NCBI RefSeq assembly: GCF_050433445.1
Contig: NZ_JBNPXF010000002.1
Span: 1 to 64,000, forward strand
Length of the DNA stretch: 64,000 bases
Source of the DNA: Kroppenstedtia sanguinis
Lineage (GTDB): Bacteria; Bacillota; Bacilli; Thermoactinomycetales; DSM-45169
Reading direction: 5' to 3'
Positions 49,807 through 59,064 of this stretch are shown here, piece after piece. Each line of letters begins with the position of its first letter. The first letter of the stretch is position 1. Under the pieces are notes generated by a model. The model was not told where the DNA came from and made no database searches. It saw only the letters and a list, made by a program, of their open reading frames with translations. The translations under genes were made by a program, and so were the position numbers.

Positions 49807-50637
49807 ATGCCAAAAAGCTTGTCTGAGCGGGTTCGATTGAACAACGGAGTAGAGATGCCCTGGCTGGGACTGGGAGTGTACAAAGCGGAAGAAGGGGAGG
49901 AGGTGGTCCGCTCGGTCCAGACCGCCTTAGATCATGGATACCGCCTGATCGATACCGCTGCACTTTATCACAATGAAGAAGGGGTGGGCCAGGCGATCCG
50001 GGAATCCGGGGTGCCCCGGGAAGAGATTTTTGTCACCACCAAGGTGTGGAATGATCAACAAGGGTATGAATCCACCCTCCGAGCCTTTGAAGAAAGCCGT
50101 CGCAAGCTGGGGCTGGACTATATTGATCTCTACCTGATCCACTGGCCAGTGAAGGGAAAGTATCTGGAGACATGGAAAGCGCTGGAGCACCTGGTCCATG
50201 ACGGTCGGGCCCGGGCGATCGGGGTGTGCAACTTCCAGGTGCATCATCTGAAGGATTTGATGGGTAACTGTGAACTCACCCCGGCGGTCAATCAAGTCGA
50301 GTTTCACCCCCGTCTCACCCAGAAAGAGCTGTTGGCCTTCTGCAACCAGAACCACATCCGGATGGAGGCCTGGGCTCCCCTGATGCGCGGAAAGGTCCTC
50401 GATCATGAGACGATTCTCTCCATTGCGGAAAATCACGGGAAAAGCCCGGCTCAGGTGGTCCTTCGTTGGGATCTGCAAAACGGGGTGGTCACCATTCCCA
50501 AATCAGTCCGGAAAGAGCGGATCTTAAGCAACGCCGATGTATTTGATTTTGAACTGACCCCGGAAGAGATGGAGCAAATCGACGCCCTTAATCAAGACGA
50601 GCGAATCGGCCCCGATCCAGACAATTTTGACCTTTGA
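49807..50637 (+). CDS. Aldo/keto reductase
   Basis: This 276-aa NADPH-dependent oxidoreductase has the AKR tetrad: Asp and Tyr in LIDTAALYHNEEGVG (about 45-58), Lys in VTTKVW (about 77) and His in YLIHWPVKG (about 110). The cofactor region TIPKSVRKERILSNADVFDF lies at about 235. It resembles YvgN-type AKR5 enzymes that reduce methylglyoxal and similar aldehydes. Start ATG 49807 (MPKSLSERV) is behind GGAGGGAG; upstream codons in the same frame lie in the MITE-like element. A terminator follows. Confidence 0.93.
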   Translation: MPKSLSERVRLNNGVEMPWLGLGVYKAEEGEEVVRSVQTALDHGYRLIDTAALYHNEEGVGQAIRESGVPREEIFVTTKVWNDQQGYESTLRAFEESRRKLGLDYIDLYLIHWPVKGKYLETWKALEHLVHDGRARAIGVCNFQVHHLKDLMGNCELTPAVNQVEFHPRLTQKELLAFCNQNHIRMEAWAPLMRGKVLDHETILSIAENHGKSPAQVVLRWDLQNGVVTIPKSVRKERILSNADVFDFELTPEEMEQIDALNQDERIGPDPDNFDL

Positions 50638-50646
50638 TTCCACTTT

Positions 50647-50674
50647 CCCCTTTCCAATATGGAAAGGGTTTTTT
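50647..50674 (+). terminator. Rho-independent terminator
   Basis: CCCTTTCC-AATAT-GGAAAGGG followed by TTTTTT after the aldo/keto reductase. The gap 50675-50847 has no recognised element. Confidence 0.85.
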
Positions 50675-50847
50675 CACCTCTGGGCGACTGCGGAATACAC
50701 TGGAGTCAGAACCCATTCGGGTGTGCCTGGTAACTCCATATTTAGGACTGGGACGATCGGGACCGATCTGACCGATCCAACTGGAGGACCACGCCTTTTT
50801 TGCAATGCTTGGATGACTAGACCTGTCCTAAAGCGAGGTGTTCTGAT

Positions 50848-51747
50848 TTGTATCCAGTGTATCCATATTTGGGGTACGAAAAAAAGGTCTCTCGTCAGCC
50901 CCTCTCCTTTCCTCCCCAGCACCAACCCTGGCAACCGGGCTTGGAATATCTGATGTCACCTCCTCCCATCTGTGAAAACCCTCATTACCGGGGAAGCGGG
51001 AAGTTGTTGGACCGGGTAGCGGTGGTTACCGGGGGAGACAGCGGAATCGGACGTGCGACGGCCATCGCCTTTGCCAAAGAGGGGGCCCATGTGGTCATCC
51101 CCTATCTCTATGAGGAAAAGGATGCAGAAGCTACACGGATGCGAGTGGAGGAGCTGGGCCGGCGGTGCCTCCCAATCCCATGCGATTTGAAGGAAAAAAC
51201 AGCGGCAACGGAAGTGATCCATCAAACCCTGTCCACCTTTGGAAAATTAAACATTTTGGTCAATAACCATGCCGTTCAATTTCGCCGGAAGAGTATCTTG
51301 GAGATCAGCCCAGAACAGTTGGAGCTAACCTTTCGAACCAATATCTTCTCCTTCTTTTATCTGACCCAAGCCGCCCTTCCCCACCTTCCACGGGGGAGTT
51401 CCATCATCAACACCACTTCTGTAACCGCCTATGAAGGCGAACCGAAACTCATCGATTATTCCTCTACCAAAGGAGCGATCGTCTCCTTTACTCGCTCCCT
51501 CTCTCAGTCCCTTATCCATCAGGGGATCCGAGTGAATGCGGTGGCCCCAGGCCCGATCTGGACGCCCTTGATCCCCTCCTCCTTCTCTGCAGAAGAGGTG
51601 GCTCGCTTTGGCACCGACACCCCGATGAAGCGGGCAGGTCAACCCTTTGAACTGGCCCCTACCTATGTGTATCTGGCATCCGATGATTCGGGGTATGTTT
51701 CCGGTCAGGTGCTTCATGTGAATGGCGGCGTGATCACCGAGACCTGA
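50848..51747 (+). CDS. Short-chain dehydrogenase/reductase (YhxD/YghA-like)
   Basis: This 299-aa SDR has the long N-terminal tail typical of the YhxD/YghA group (PPQHQPWQPGLEYLMSPPP, about 22-40) before the cofactor motif VVTGGDSGIGRATA (about 57-70). NNHAVQFR (about 142), the catalytic Ser in INTTSVTAYEG and Tyr/Lys in YSSTKGA (about 209) follow. The substrate is not known; relatives are general stress proteins. Start TTG 50848 lies 8 bases behind GAGGTG. It probably forms a single-gene unit. Confidence 0.92.
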   Translation: MYPVYPYLGYEKKVSRQPLSFPPQHQPWQPGLEYLMSPPPICENPHYRGSGKLLDRVAVVTGGDSGIGRATAIAFAKEGAHVVIPYLYEEKDAEATRMRVEELGRRCLPIPCDLKEKTAATEVIHQTLSTFGKLNILVNNHAVQFRRKSILEISPEQLELTFRTNIFSFFYLTQAALPHLPRGSSIINTTSVTAYEGEPKLIDYSSTKGAIVSFTRSLSQSLIHQGIRVNAVAPGPIWTPLIPSSFSAEEVARFGTDTPMKRAGQPFELAPTYVYLASDDSGYVSGQVLHVNGGVITET

Positions 51748-51848
51748 TCCCCGATACCAACCGACTCCCTTTCCCATCCAGGGCACTCCCAGTAGCGGAG
51801 GCCCTTTTTCGGTATAATGAAAAGGAAGAGCAAGGGGAGGGATGGCAA

Positions 51849-53354
51849 TTGAAATTATTGATCGCAGACCGTGATGAAAAGGAGCGAACCGGCCTGGAGT
51901 GGCTCGTGGGGGCTTGGCCGCTCCCCTTTCAGAGCGTGGTGACAGCTGAGGATTTTGACACCTTGTGGGAAAGGATGACCCAGGAGGTGCCATCAGTCTG
52001 CTGCATCGAACTAGATATGATTCCCCGGGAACGATGGGAAGAATTCCGGCGCCTGCTCCCCGCCTACACCCAAACGGTGATCGGAATGACGGCGGAAGCT
52101 ACCTTTGCCCGAGCCGTCCAAGCCATCGAACTGCACGCTATCGATTTATGGGTGAAGCCCGTCTCTCCTGATCGGATCAAACGCTCTCTCAACCAGGCTT
52201 GGCGGAGATGGACGGAAGGGGAGGCAGGCATAACTCCAGTTCCTCTTTCCGTCCCCGTCCCCCCTCCTTCCTACCGCTCCCTTTTCCTTGAAGAGGGAGG
52301 AGCCGGGGAGGAGGATCTGTTGCTCCTGCAACCGGAAAGCTCCGGGACTGTTGCGGCTCTGTACCGGTTCCTGGAGATGTATCCCTTCCATGACCGGCCC
52401 CACCTCTTTCCCGTGAGTGATGCGGTGGCGGCGGTGTTCCCTCCTACTTCCTCGGTAGGAGTGGAGGCTTTGCAACGGGAAGGATACCGCTTGATCGGGG
52501 AATGGTCGGATCATTCTCCAGAATCCCTGTTTGCAGTGATCCCCAACCCGCAGGAACCCTCCTCCCTGCGACAACAGTATCAGATGGCGAGATGGGCCCT
52601 CCAACTTCGATTTTACCAAGGGGACCGACAGGTGTTGATCTTGGATGAACCTGTGGAGTGGAAAGCGATCGATCCCTTTCTCAGCCCCCAGGAGCAACGT
52701 CTCTGGGTGGACATGCTAGATCGAGCCGATCAGGATGGGATCAAGTCTTGGATGCAACAAGAGTTTTTCGGTCTGATCCCCCCTTACCCCGATCCGGGAC
52801 TGTTGCGAATCCGGTTGACCAGTCTGTTAGCCCAGCTGCGCCGGTTTATGATCAGTCGATCCCTGCTGAACCACCCTTCCTTGGAAGAGGACTACCATCG
52901 GATCTTTTCCACCGTTCTCTACAGTCCCCTCCTGTATCGGATTGTGCAGGAACTGCTGTTGTTTATCTATGCGCTCCTGGAACAGGCCGCAGCACAGCGG
53001 CAACAGGGGAAGACAGATCCGATCGAACAAGGCATACGCTGGATGGAGACCCAATTTCACCGTCCCGATCTCCGCTTGGCGGAGGTAGCTCACCATGTCG
53101 GGCGCAACCCTTCGTATTTCAGCCACCTCCTCTCCCAGAAAAAACAGATCGGATTTCGTCAGCTCCTACAAAGAATCCGGGTGCAACACGCCCGCCACTT
53201 GCTGGAAACCACCACGCACCCGATCGGGGAGATCGCTCTTCAATGCGGTTTCCGTCAGGGTAACACCTTTAGCCGCATCTTCAAACAAATGACAGGCTAT
53301 TCCCCTCGGACCTATCGGGACCTAAAGAAAAATGAAAAAACCAAAGAAAAGTAG
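51849..53354 (+). CDS. Response regulator with C-terminal AraC-type DNA-binding domain
   Basis: This 501-aa product has an N-terminal receiver domain with acidic pocket (DRDE, residues 7-10), phospho-acceptor Asp56 in IELDM, Thr81 and Lys103 (WVKPV). A divergent middle region (about 130-390) follows, then an AraC helix-turn-helix pair at about 395-490 (LRLAEVAHHVGRNPSYFSHLLSQKKQIGFRQLLQRIRVQHARHLL, then IGEIALQCGFRQGNTFSRIFKQMTGYSPRTYRDL). This is the YesN-like architecture. No histidine kinase adjoins. It lies 143 bases upstream of hutU in the same direction and could control the hut genes (inference). Start TTG 51849 behind GGGGAGGG; the nearby ATG gives a 10-codon dead frame. Confidence 0.88.
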   Translation: MKLLIADRDEKERTGLEWLVGAWPLPFQSVVTAEDFDTLWERMTQEVPSVCCIELDMIPRERWEEFRRLLPAYTQTVIGMTAEATFARAVQAIELHAIDLWVKPVSPDRIKRSLNQAWRRWTEGEAGITPVPLSVPVPPPSYRSLFLEEGGAGEEDLLLLQPESSGTVAALYRFLEMYPFHDRPHLFPVSDAVAAVFPPTSSVGVEALQREGYRLIGEWSDHSPESLFAVIPNPQEPSSLRQQYQMARWALQLRFYQGDRQVLILDEPVEWKAIDPFLSPQEQRLWVDMLDRADQDGIKSWMQQEFFGLIPPYPDPGLLRIRLTSLLAQLRRFMISRSLLNHPSLEEDYHRIFSTVLYSPLLYRIVQELLLFIYALLEQAAAQRQQGKTDPIEQGIRWMETQFHRPDLRLAEVAHHVGRNPSYFSHLLSQKKQIGFRQLLQRIRVQHARHLLETTTHPIGEIALQCGFRQGNTFSRIFKQMTGYSPRTYRDLKKNEKTKEK

Positions 53355-53363
53355 CATCCGGTT

Positions 53364-53377
53364 TGAAAGCGTTTCCT
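53364..53377 (+). promoter_or_regulatory. cre-like CcpA site upstream of hutU
   Basis: TGAAAGCGTTTCCT fits the cre core with two mismatches at its right end. In B. subtilis the hut operon is under CcpA control, so catabolite repression is plausible here. Confidence 0.5.
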
Positions 53378-53420
53378 CCATTGGATTCACATCTAAAGAA
53401 TCGCCTCTTTTTCAAATGAA

Positions 53421-53457
53421 GGAATTCTGCAAATTCCACCGCCTTTTTCTCTATACT
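53421..53457 (+). promoter_or_regulatory. Candidate hut promoter with palindromic operator
   Basis: GGAATT-CTGCA-AATTCC (53421-53437) is a perfect 6-bp-arm palindrome at the -35 position of a TATACT -10 box (53452-53457), 41 bases before hutU. A protein bound there would overlap RNA polymerase. Confidence 0.5.
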
Positions 53458-53497
53458 CAAGGAAGAAGCTGAATATGGGAAAGGAAGGTGGACCGGA

Positions 53498-55165
53498 ATG
53501 GTTCAATCGCAGACAGGCCCGCGAACCCTGCGTGCCCCCAGGGGAAAGGAATTGCATACCAAAGGCTGGATCCAAGAAGCGGCCTTGCGGATGTTGATGA
53601 ATAATCTCGATCCGGAAGTAGCCGAACGGCCAGAAGATCTGGTCGTCTATGGAGGCATCGGCAAGGCGGCGCGAAACTGGGACGCTTTAGATGCCATGGT
53701 ACGTACACTGACGGAGTTGGAAGAAGACGAGACGATGCTGGTACAATCGGGCAAACCAGTAGCGGTGTTCAAGACGCACACCGACGCCCCTCGGGTCCTG
53801 ATCGCCAATTCCAATCTAGTCCCCGCCTGGGCCAATTGGGATCACTTTCATGAGCTGGACCGGAAAGGCTTGATGATGTATGGCCAGATGACAGCAGGTA
53901 GCTGGATCTACATCGGCAGTCAGGGGATCGTCCAGGGGACATATGAAACCTTTGCCGAGTGTGCTCGCCGCCACTTTGGCGGTTCCCTGAAAGGAACCCT
54001 TACGGTTACCGCCGGTCTCGGAGGAATGGGTGGGGCTCAACCTCTGGCAGTCACCCTCAACGGCGGAGTAGTGATCGCCGTGGAGGTGGATCGCACCCGG
54101 ATTCAGCGGCGGCTGGATACGCGCTACCTGGATCGGATGGTGGACAACCTGGAAGAAGCGTTGACCCTGGCCCAGGAAGCCAAGGAAAAAGGGGAGCCTC
54201 TCTCCATCGGCCTGCTGGGCAATGCGGCGGAGATTCTCCCCGACATGATCCAGCGAGGATCGATCCCAGACATCGTCACCGACCAAACCTCCGCCCATGA
54301 TCCCCTCAACGGCTATCTCCCCCGAGGAATGACACTGGAAGCGGCGGCTACCTTACGCAAGGAAAATCCGGAGAAGCTGGTGGCTTTGGCCAAGGAGAGC
54401 ATGGCGGTCCATGTGCGAGGGATGTTAGAGATGCAACAGCGTGGAGCCATCGCCTTTGACTATGGCAACAACATCCGACAGGTGGCCCAGGATGAGGGCG
54501 TGGAGAACGCCTTTGATTTCCCCGGCTTCGTCCCAGCCTACATTCGTCCTCAATTCTGCGAAGGGAAAGGCCCCTTCCGCTGGGTAGCCCTCTCGGGAGA
54601 CCCGGAGGATATCTACAAGACCGACGAGGTGATCCTGCGGGAGTTCAGTGACAACGAGCCTCTCTGCAACTGGATCCGGATGGCCCAGGAGAAAATCGCA
54701 TTCCAAGGACTGCCGTCACGGATCTGCTGGCTCGGCTATGGAGAACGGGCTCGCTTCGGAAAAATGATCAATGACCTGGTGGCCTCCGGGGAATTGAAAG
54801 CCCCCATCGTGATCGGCCGGGATCATCTAGACTCCGGCTCCGTCGCTTCCCCCAACCGGGAGACGGAGGGGATGAAGGACGGCAGCGACGCCGTCGCCGA
54901 CTGGCCCATCCTGAACGCCCTGATCAATGCCATCGGTGGAGCCAGCTGGGTATCCGTTCATCACGGGGGTGGTGTAGGCATGGGGTACTCTCTTCATGCT
55001 GGGATGGTGATTGTCGCCGACGGAACCCCTGCCGCCGAAAAACGGCTGGAGCGGGTCCTCACCACCGACCCAGGCATGGGTGTTGTCCGCCATGTAGATG
55101 CAGGCTATGAAACCGCCGTGAAGACCGCCCGCACCAAAGGGGTCCGCATCCCGATGCTCGATTAG
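53498..55165 (+). CDS. hutU: Urocanate hydratase
   Basis: This 555-aa NAD-dependent enzyme converts urocanate to imidazolonepropionate in histidine degradation. The NAD-binding segment VTAGLGGMGGAQPLAVTLNGG lies at about 170-190 and the urocanase signature FQGLPSRICWLGYGERARFG at about 405-424, with the conserved Cys. Length is typical. It is first of four hut genes, start ATG 53498 behind GGAAGGTGG. A 144-base gap with a large inverted repeat separates it from hutI. Confidence 0.97.
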   Translation: MVQSQTGPRTLRAPRGKELHTKGWIQEAALRMLMNNLDPEVAERPEDLVVYGGIGKAARNWDALDAMVRTLTELEEDETMLVQSGKPVAVFKTHTDAPRVLIANSNLVPAWANWDHFHELDRKGLMMYGQMTAGSWIYIGSQGIVQGTYETFAECARRHFGGSLKGTLTVTAGLGGMGGAQPLAVTLNGGVVIAVEVDRTRIQRRLDTRYLDRMVDNLEEALTLAQEAKEKGEPLSIGLLGNAAEILPDMIQRGSIPDIVTDQTSAHDPLNGYLPRGMTLEAAATLRKENPEKLVALAKESMAVHVRGMLEMQQRGAIAFDYGNNIRQVAQDEGVENAFDFPGFVPAYIRPQFCEGKGPFRWVALSGDPEDIYKTDEVILREFSDNEPLCNWIRMAQEKIAFQGLPSRICWLGYGERARFGKMINDLVASGELKAPIVIGRDHLDSGSVASPNRETEGMKDGSDAVADWPILNALINAIGGASWVSVHHGGGVGMGYSLHAGMVIVADGTPAAEKRLERVLTTDPGMGVVRHVDAGYETAVKTARTKGVRIPMLD

Positions 55166-55203
55166 AACACGTCTGATCTAGGGATCGCTCCAGACGCACC
55201 CTG

Positions 55204-55282
55204 GAAGCGTGGTGCAGGGAGAGTGGGACTTCACATGGAATGGCTCAGCTCGCAAGAACAACGAAAGTAATCACCACGCTTC
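55204..55282. promoter_or_regulatory. Long-range inverted repeat between hutU and hutI
   Basis: GAAGCGTGGTG (55204-55214) and CACCACGCTTC (55272-55282) are perfectly complementary over 11 bases with 57 bases between them. The right arm ends about 8 bases before the hutI ribosome binding site (AGGAGGAAG). It could be an mRNA stem affecting stability or translation between the two genes. Confidence 0.55.
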
Positions 55283-55309
55283 TAGAAAACAAAAACCAGG
55301 AGGAAGATC

Positions 55310-56578
55310 ATGAGCGATAAACCTCTTCTCATTCAAAACGCCGCCCAACTAGTCACTTTGAAAGAAAGCTCCTCTGCCCCCCTGCGCGGGAAGACGATGG
55401 AGGCGCTTCAAATCATTGAGAACGGCAGTGTCTGGGTGGAGGAGGGAATCATCCAATTCGTCGGTACAGACACCCAGGTCCGGGAACAGGTCGGCTCCCG
55501 CCTGGAAACAGCGGAGGTGGTGGATGCCACCGGCCGCCTGGTCACTCCAGGACTGGTGGATCCCCACACCCATCTTGTCTTCGCTGGCAGCCGGGAAAAT
55601 GAATTTGAGATGCGCCTCCAAGGGGCTACCTACATGGACATCATGGAAGCCGGCGGCGGCATCCATGCTACCACATCTGCCACCCGCGAGGCGGATGAAG
55701 AACAGCTGTACCAGGAGAGCCAACGGCGCTTGGATTCATTCCTGCGTCACGGGGTCACCACCCTAGAGGCCAAGAGCGGCTACGGTCTCTCCCTGGAACA
55801 CGAGCTGAAGCAACTGGAAGTAGCTCAAAAACTAAACCAAGACCACCCGGTGGATGTGGTCTCCACTTTTATGGGCGCCCATGCCGTCCCCAGCGCTTAC
55901 AAGGATCGCCCTGATGACTTTGTGGAGCTGGTAATCCAGGAGATGATCCCTGAGGTGGCCCGGCGCAAGCTGGCGGAGTTTAACGATGTTTTCTGCGAAC
56001 GGGGCGTATTTACCCCGGACCAGTCCCGTCGCATTCTGGAGGCAGGCAAGGAGTATGGACTCGCCCCCAAGATTCACGCCGATGAGATCGAACCCTATGG
56101 CGGAGCCGAATTGGCCGCACAGGTGGGGGCTGTCTCCGCCGATCATCTGCTGAAAGCCTCCGATGCAGGTATCCAGGCGATGGCGGAGGCCGGTGTGGTG
56201 GCCGTCTTACTTCCGGGAACCGCCTTTTTCCTGATGGCGGAGATGGCCGAGGGACGGAAGATGGTAGATGCCGGTGTCCCTGTTGCTCTATCCACGGATT
56301 GCAATCCCGGTTCCTCTCCGACGATCTCCCTGCCCTTGATCATGAACCTGGGCTGCCTCCAAATGGGCATGACCCCCGCCGAGGTGCTGACCGCCACCAC
56401 CATCAATGCGGCTCACGCCATCCGGCGGGGACACGAGATCGGAAGTCTGGAACCGGGAAAGAAAGCAGATCTGGTTCTCTTCGATGTGCCCAACTACATG
56501 GGCCTTCAGTACCACTACGGTTCCAACCATACCCAGACGGTGATCAAGGACGGAAAAGTAGTTTATAAAAGGGACTAA
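55310..56578 (+). CDS. hutI: Imidazolonepropionase
   Basis: This 422-aa amidohydrolase-fold metalloenzyme opens imidazolonepropionate to formiminoglutamate. Metal-site motifs are DPHTHLVFAGSRENEFEMR (about 84-102, His-x-His), HADEIEPYGGAELAAQ (about 250) and STDCNPGSSPT (about 325). Length matches the family. Start ATG 55310 behind AGGAGGAAG; hutG follows after 24 bases. Confidence 0.97.
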   Translation: MSDKPLLIQNAAQLVTLKESSSAPLRGKTMEALQIIENGSVWVEEGIIQFVGTDTQVREQVGSRLETAEVVDATGRLVTPGLVDPHTHLVFAGSRENEFEMRLQGATYMDIMEAGGGIHATTSATREADEEQLYQESQRRLDSFLRHGVTTLEAKSGYGLSLEHELKQLEVAQKLNQDHPVDVVSTFMGAHAVPSAYKDRPDDFVELVIQEMIPEVARRKLAEFNDVFCERGVFTPDQSRRILEAGKEYGLAPKIHADEIEPYGGAELAAQVGAVSADHLLKASDAGIQAMAEAGVVAVLLPGTAFFLMAEMAEGRKMVDAGVPVALSTDCNPGSSPTISLPLIMNLGCLQMGMTPAEVLTATTINAAHAIRRGHEIGSLEPGKKADLVLFDVPNYMGLQYHYGSNHTQTVIKDGKVVYKRD

Positions 56579-56602
56579 ACCCAGGAAAGGAGGACACCGC
56601 TG

Positions 56603-57610
56603 ATGGAAACCCGTTATCCCTATCCCCTGCTGAACCCCCCCACCTTCCGCTGGCGTCGGCCAGACCCGCTTCCGGCGGATCCCAAAGTGCATGAGTGGAT
56701 CCAATGTCTGGATGAAGAGAAGGCCTCATCCTTTGACTGGTCCGAGGTGGATGTCACCCTCCTTGGCGTCCCCCTCTCCCGTTCTTCCCTCAGCGCTTCC
56801 GGAGCCAGCGAAACCCCCGATGCCTTGCGCCGGGCTTGGAAAGGCTTTACTACCTACAACTTGGATGAGGAGGTGGACCTTACCTCCCTGCGTGTGGTCG
56901 ACCTCGGGGATGTGAAACAACATGTCACCGACATCCCCGCCTGCCATCGGAACATTACGGAAGCGATGGTCGCCATGCGCACCCATCATCCCCATGCTCT
57001 GCCACTGGTGATGGGAGGCGACCACTCGATCACCGCCATGTTGGTCAAAGGGTGGAAGCAGGCTCACCCTGAGGAACGGATCGGCATCCTGCAATTGGAT
57101 ACCCACTTTGATCTGCGTAGCCTGGAGGACTTCGGCCCCACCAATGGAACACCGATCCGCAACCTGACCGAAAGTGGAACCCTTCGCGGAGAGGACGTAT
57201 ACAACATCGGCCTCCACGGCTTTTTCAATGCCCGCTCCCTCAAAGAGTACGCCGATCAGGTGGGGGTTCACTACGTCACCCTGAAGCAAGCGCGGAAACG
57301 CGGGGTGAATGTGGTGGTCCGCGAGGCTCTCGCGCACTTGGAACAGCAGGTGGACACCATCTATCTCACCGTGGATATGGACGTGCTGGATATTGGAGTC
57401 GGCCCGGGAGCCCCTGCCGCCACTCCCGGCGGAATGCGAACCGATGAACTGTTTGAGGCGGTCCGCATCGCAGGGACTCACCCCCAAGTGAAAGCGATGG
57501 ACCTGGTCTGCCTGGACCCTCTGCGGGACGTGCGAGAGGCCACGGTGAAGGCCGGCGTCCATGTGATGCTCTCCTTCCTGACGGGACGGATCCAGAGAAC
57601 CACAGCTTAA
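56603..57610 (+). CDS. hutG: Formimidoylglutamase (arginase family)
   Basis: This 335-aa Mn-dependent ureohydrolase cleaves formiminoglutamate to glutamate and formamide. Metal ligands appear in MGGDHSITAML (about 140), LDTHFDLR (about 164) and DMDVLDIGVGPGAPAATPGG (about 258). It is coded right after hutI. Start ATG 56603 behind GGAAAGGAGG. A terminator-like hairpin follows before the transporter gene. Confidence 0.95.
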   Translation: METRYPYPLLNPPTFRWRRPDPLPADPKVHEWIQCLDEEKASSFDWSEVDVTLLGVPLSRSSLSASGASETPDALRRAWKGFTTYNLDEEVDLTSLRVVDLGDVKQHVTDIPACHRNITEAMVAMRTHHPHALPLVMGGDHSITAMLVKGWKQAHPEERIGILQLDTHFDLRSLEDFGPTNGTPIRNLTESGTLRGEDVYNIGLHGFFNARSLKEYADQVGVHYVTLKQARKRGVNVVVREALAHLEQQVDTIYLTVDMDVLDIGVGPGAPAATPGGMRTDELFEAVRIAGTHPQVKAMDLVCLDPLRDVREATVKAGVHVMLSFLTGRIQRTTA

Positions 57611-57639
57611 GGGGAGGGAAGTCTCCCCCTCCCTTTTTT
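57609..57639 (+). terminator. Intra-operon terminator-like hairpin
   Basis: AAGGGGAGGG pairs with CCCTCCCTT with a bulge, followed by TTTTTT. It overlaps the hutG stop codon and may reduce transcription into the transporter gene. Confidence 0.65.
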
Positions 57640-57667
57640 CAAACGACATCAAGAGGAGGAACCCATC

Positions 57668-58999
57668 ATGGGCAAACCGGAAAGTCAACCCCATTACCAG
57701 ACGACAACTTCTTTTCCAGTCAAAAATATCGCAAAATTAATCCTATTCAGCGCGATCGGGATCTTTATGTTCTTTGTTCCCATGACCGTCGGGGACACCT
57801 CCAGCATCCCCTTGGATCATGTGGTGACCTGGCTACAGAAATCCCTCGGTCCCCTTGTTCCCTGGTATGCCTTGGTGATCATCCTGCTGGGCGCCCTGTA
57901 TCCCTTTATCACAGGGAACTGGAAAAAGAGTCGGGTCGACCTCATCTTCTCCCTGTTCAAGATCCTGGGATTGGTAACCGCCATCCTCCTCCTCACCCAA
58001 ACCGGCCCTGCCTGGTTGTTTGCTCCGGACATCGGCCCCTTTCTGTTTGAACAGTTGGTCATCCCTGTAGGGATTCTCGTTCCTGTCGGTTCAATCTTCC
58101 TGGCCTTGCTGGTGGGATACGGCTTGCTGGAATTCGTCGGGGTGCTGGTCCGACCGATCATGCGCCGAGTCTGGAAAACTCCGGGACGTTCGGCCATTGA
58201 TGCCGTGGCTTCCTTTGTCGGTAGTTACTCCCTGGGGCTTCTGATTACGAACCGCCTGTATAAGGATGGATACTACACCGCCAAGGAAGCCACTATCATC
58301 GCCACCGGTTTTTCCACCGTCTCCGCCACCTTTATGATCGTGGTCGCTAAAACCCTGGGCTTGATGCAATATTGGAACCTCTATTTCTGGCTGACCCTGA
58401 TTGTCACCTTCCTGGTGACCGCCCTGACGGTTCACCTACCCCCGATCCGAACCAAAAGCGAAGCCTATTTCGATGGCCAGGGGATCCCCGAACCGGAAGT
58501 GAGTCAACAGCTGTTTCGGACCGCCTGGAGCGAGGCCCTCACCGCTGCTCACAGGGCGCCTTCCCTTGGACGCAACATCTGGAGCAACCTGAAGGATGGC
58601 TTGGTGATGACGATGGCCATCCTGCCCTCGATTCTCTCCGTCGGTCTCATCGGGTTGTTGCTGGCCAAGTTCACCCCACTCTTTGACTGGCTTGGCTACC
58701 TGTTCCTTCCCTTTACCTGGTTGGTTCAACTACCGGAACCCTTGCTGGCTGCCAAGGCTGCCGCTGTGGAGATCGCTGAGATGTTCCTGCCCGCCTTGGT
58801 GGCGGCTGAAGCCCCCCTGGTCACCAAGTTCGTCATCGCCATCGTCTCGGTCTCTTCCATTCTCTTCTTCTCCGCCTCCATCCCCTGCATCCTGTCCACG
58901 GAGATCCCTATCTCTATCGGAGAGTTGGTCCTGATCTGGGTGGAGCGGACCATCCTGACCCTGCTCATCGCCACGCCGCTGGTCTATCTGTTATTGTGA
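57668..58999 (+). CDS. YjiH family membrane transporter, probable histidine/urocanate uptake
   Basis: This 443-aa integral membrane protein has about 10 membrane segments (for example IAKLILFSAIGIFMFFVP, YALVIILLGALYPF, ILLLTQTGPAWLFAP). Two gate-like helical segments occur (LLVGYGLLEFVGVLVRPIMRR and LAKFTPLFDWLGYLFLPFTW), resembling the nucleoside-recognition (Gate) domain of YjiH proteins. Its place behind hutG makes import of histidine or urocanate the best guess. Start ATG 57668 behind AAGAGGAGG. A stem CCGCCTT/AAGGCGG at 59022-59048 may end the operon. Confidence 0.8.
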   Translation: MGKPESQPHYQTTTSFPVKNIAKLILFSAIGIFMFFVPMTVGDTSSIPLDHVVTWLQKSLGPLVPWYALVIILLGALYPFITGNWKKSRVDLIFSLFKILGLVTAILLLTQTGPAWLFAPDIGPFLFEQLVIPVGILVPVGSIFLALLVGYGLLEFVGVLVRPIMRRVWKTPGRSAIDAVASFVGSYSLGLLITNRLYKDGYYTAKEATIIATGFSTVSATFMIVVAKTLGLMQYWNLYFWLTLIVTFLVTALTVHLPPIRTKSEAYFDGQGIPEPEVSQQLFRTAWSEALTAAHRAPSLGRNIWSNLKDGLVMTMAILPSILSVGLIGLLLAKFTPLFDWLGYLFLPFTWLVQLPEPLLAAKAAAVEIAEMFLPALVAAEAPLVTKFVIAIVSVSSILFFSASIPCILSTEIPISIGELVLIWVERTILTLLIATPLVYLLL

Positions 59000-59021
59000 A
59001 ACTCCATTTTCGAAACCATCC

Positions 59022-59048
59022 GCCTTCCTTCGACACGGGGAAAGGCGG
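59022..59048 (+). terminator. Possible terminator of the hut operon
   Basis: CCGCCTT and AAGGCGG form a stem with a loop of about 13 bases, followed only by TCCTTAAT. It is weak compared with other terminators in the window. Confidence 0.4.
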
Positions 59049-59064
59049 TCCTTAATGCCCCCCT

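Noticed and set aside
56726..57694. 322-codon minus-strand open frame opposite hutG
   Set aside because: It is antisense to a certain enzyme gene, with no start signal.
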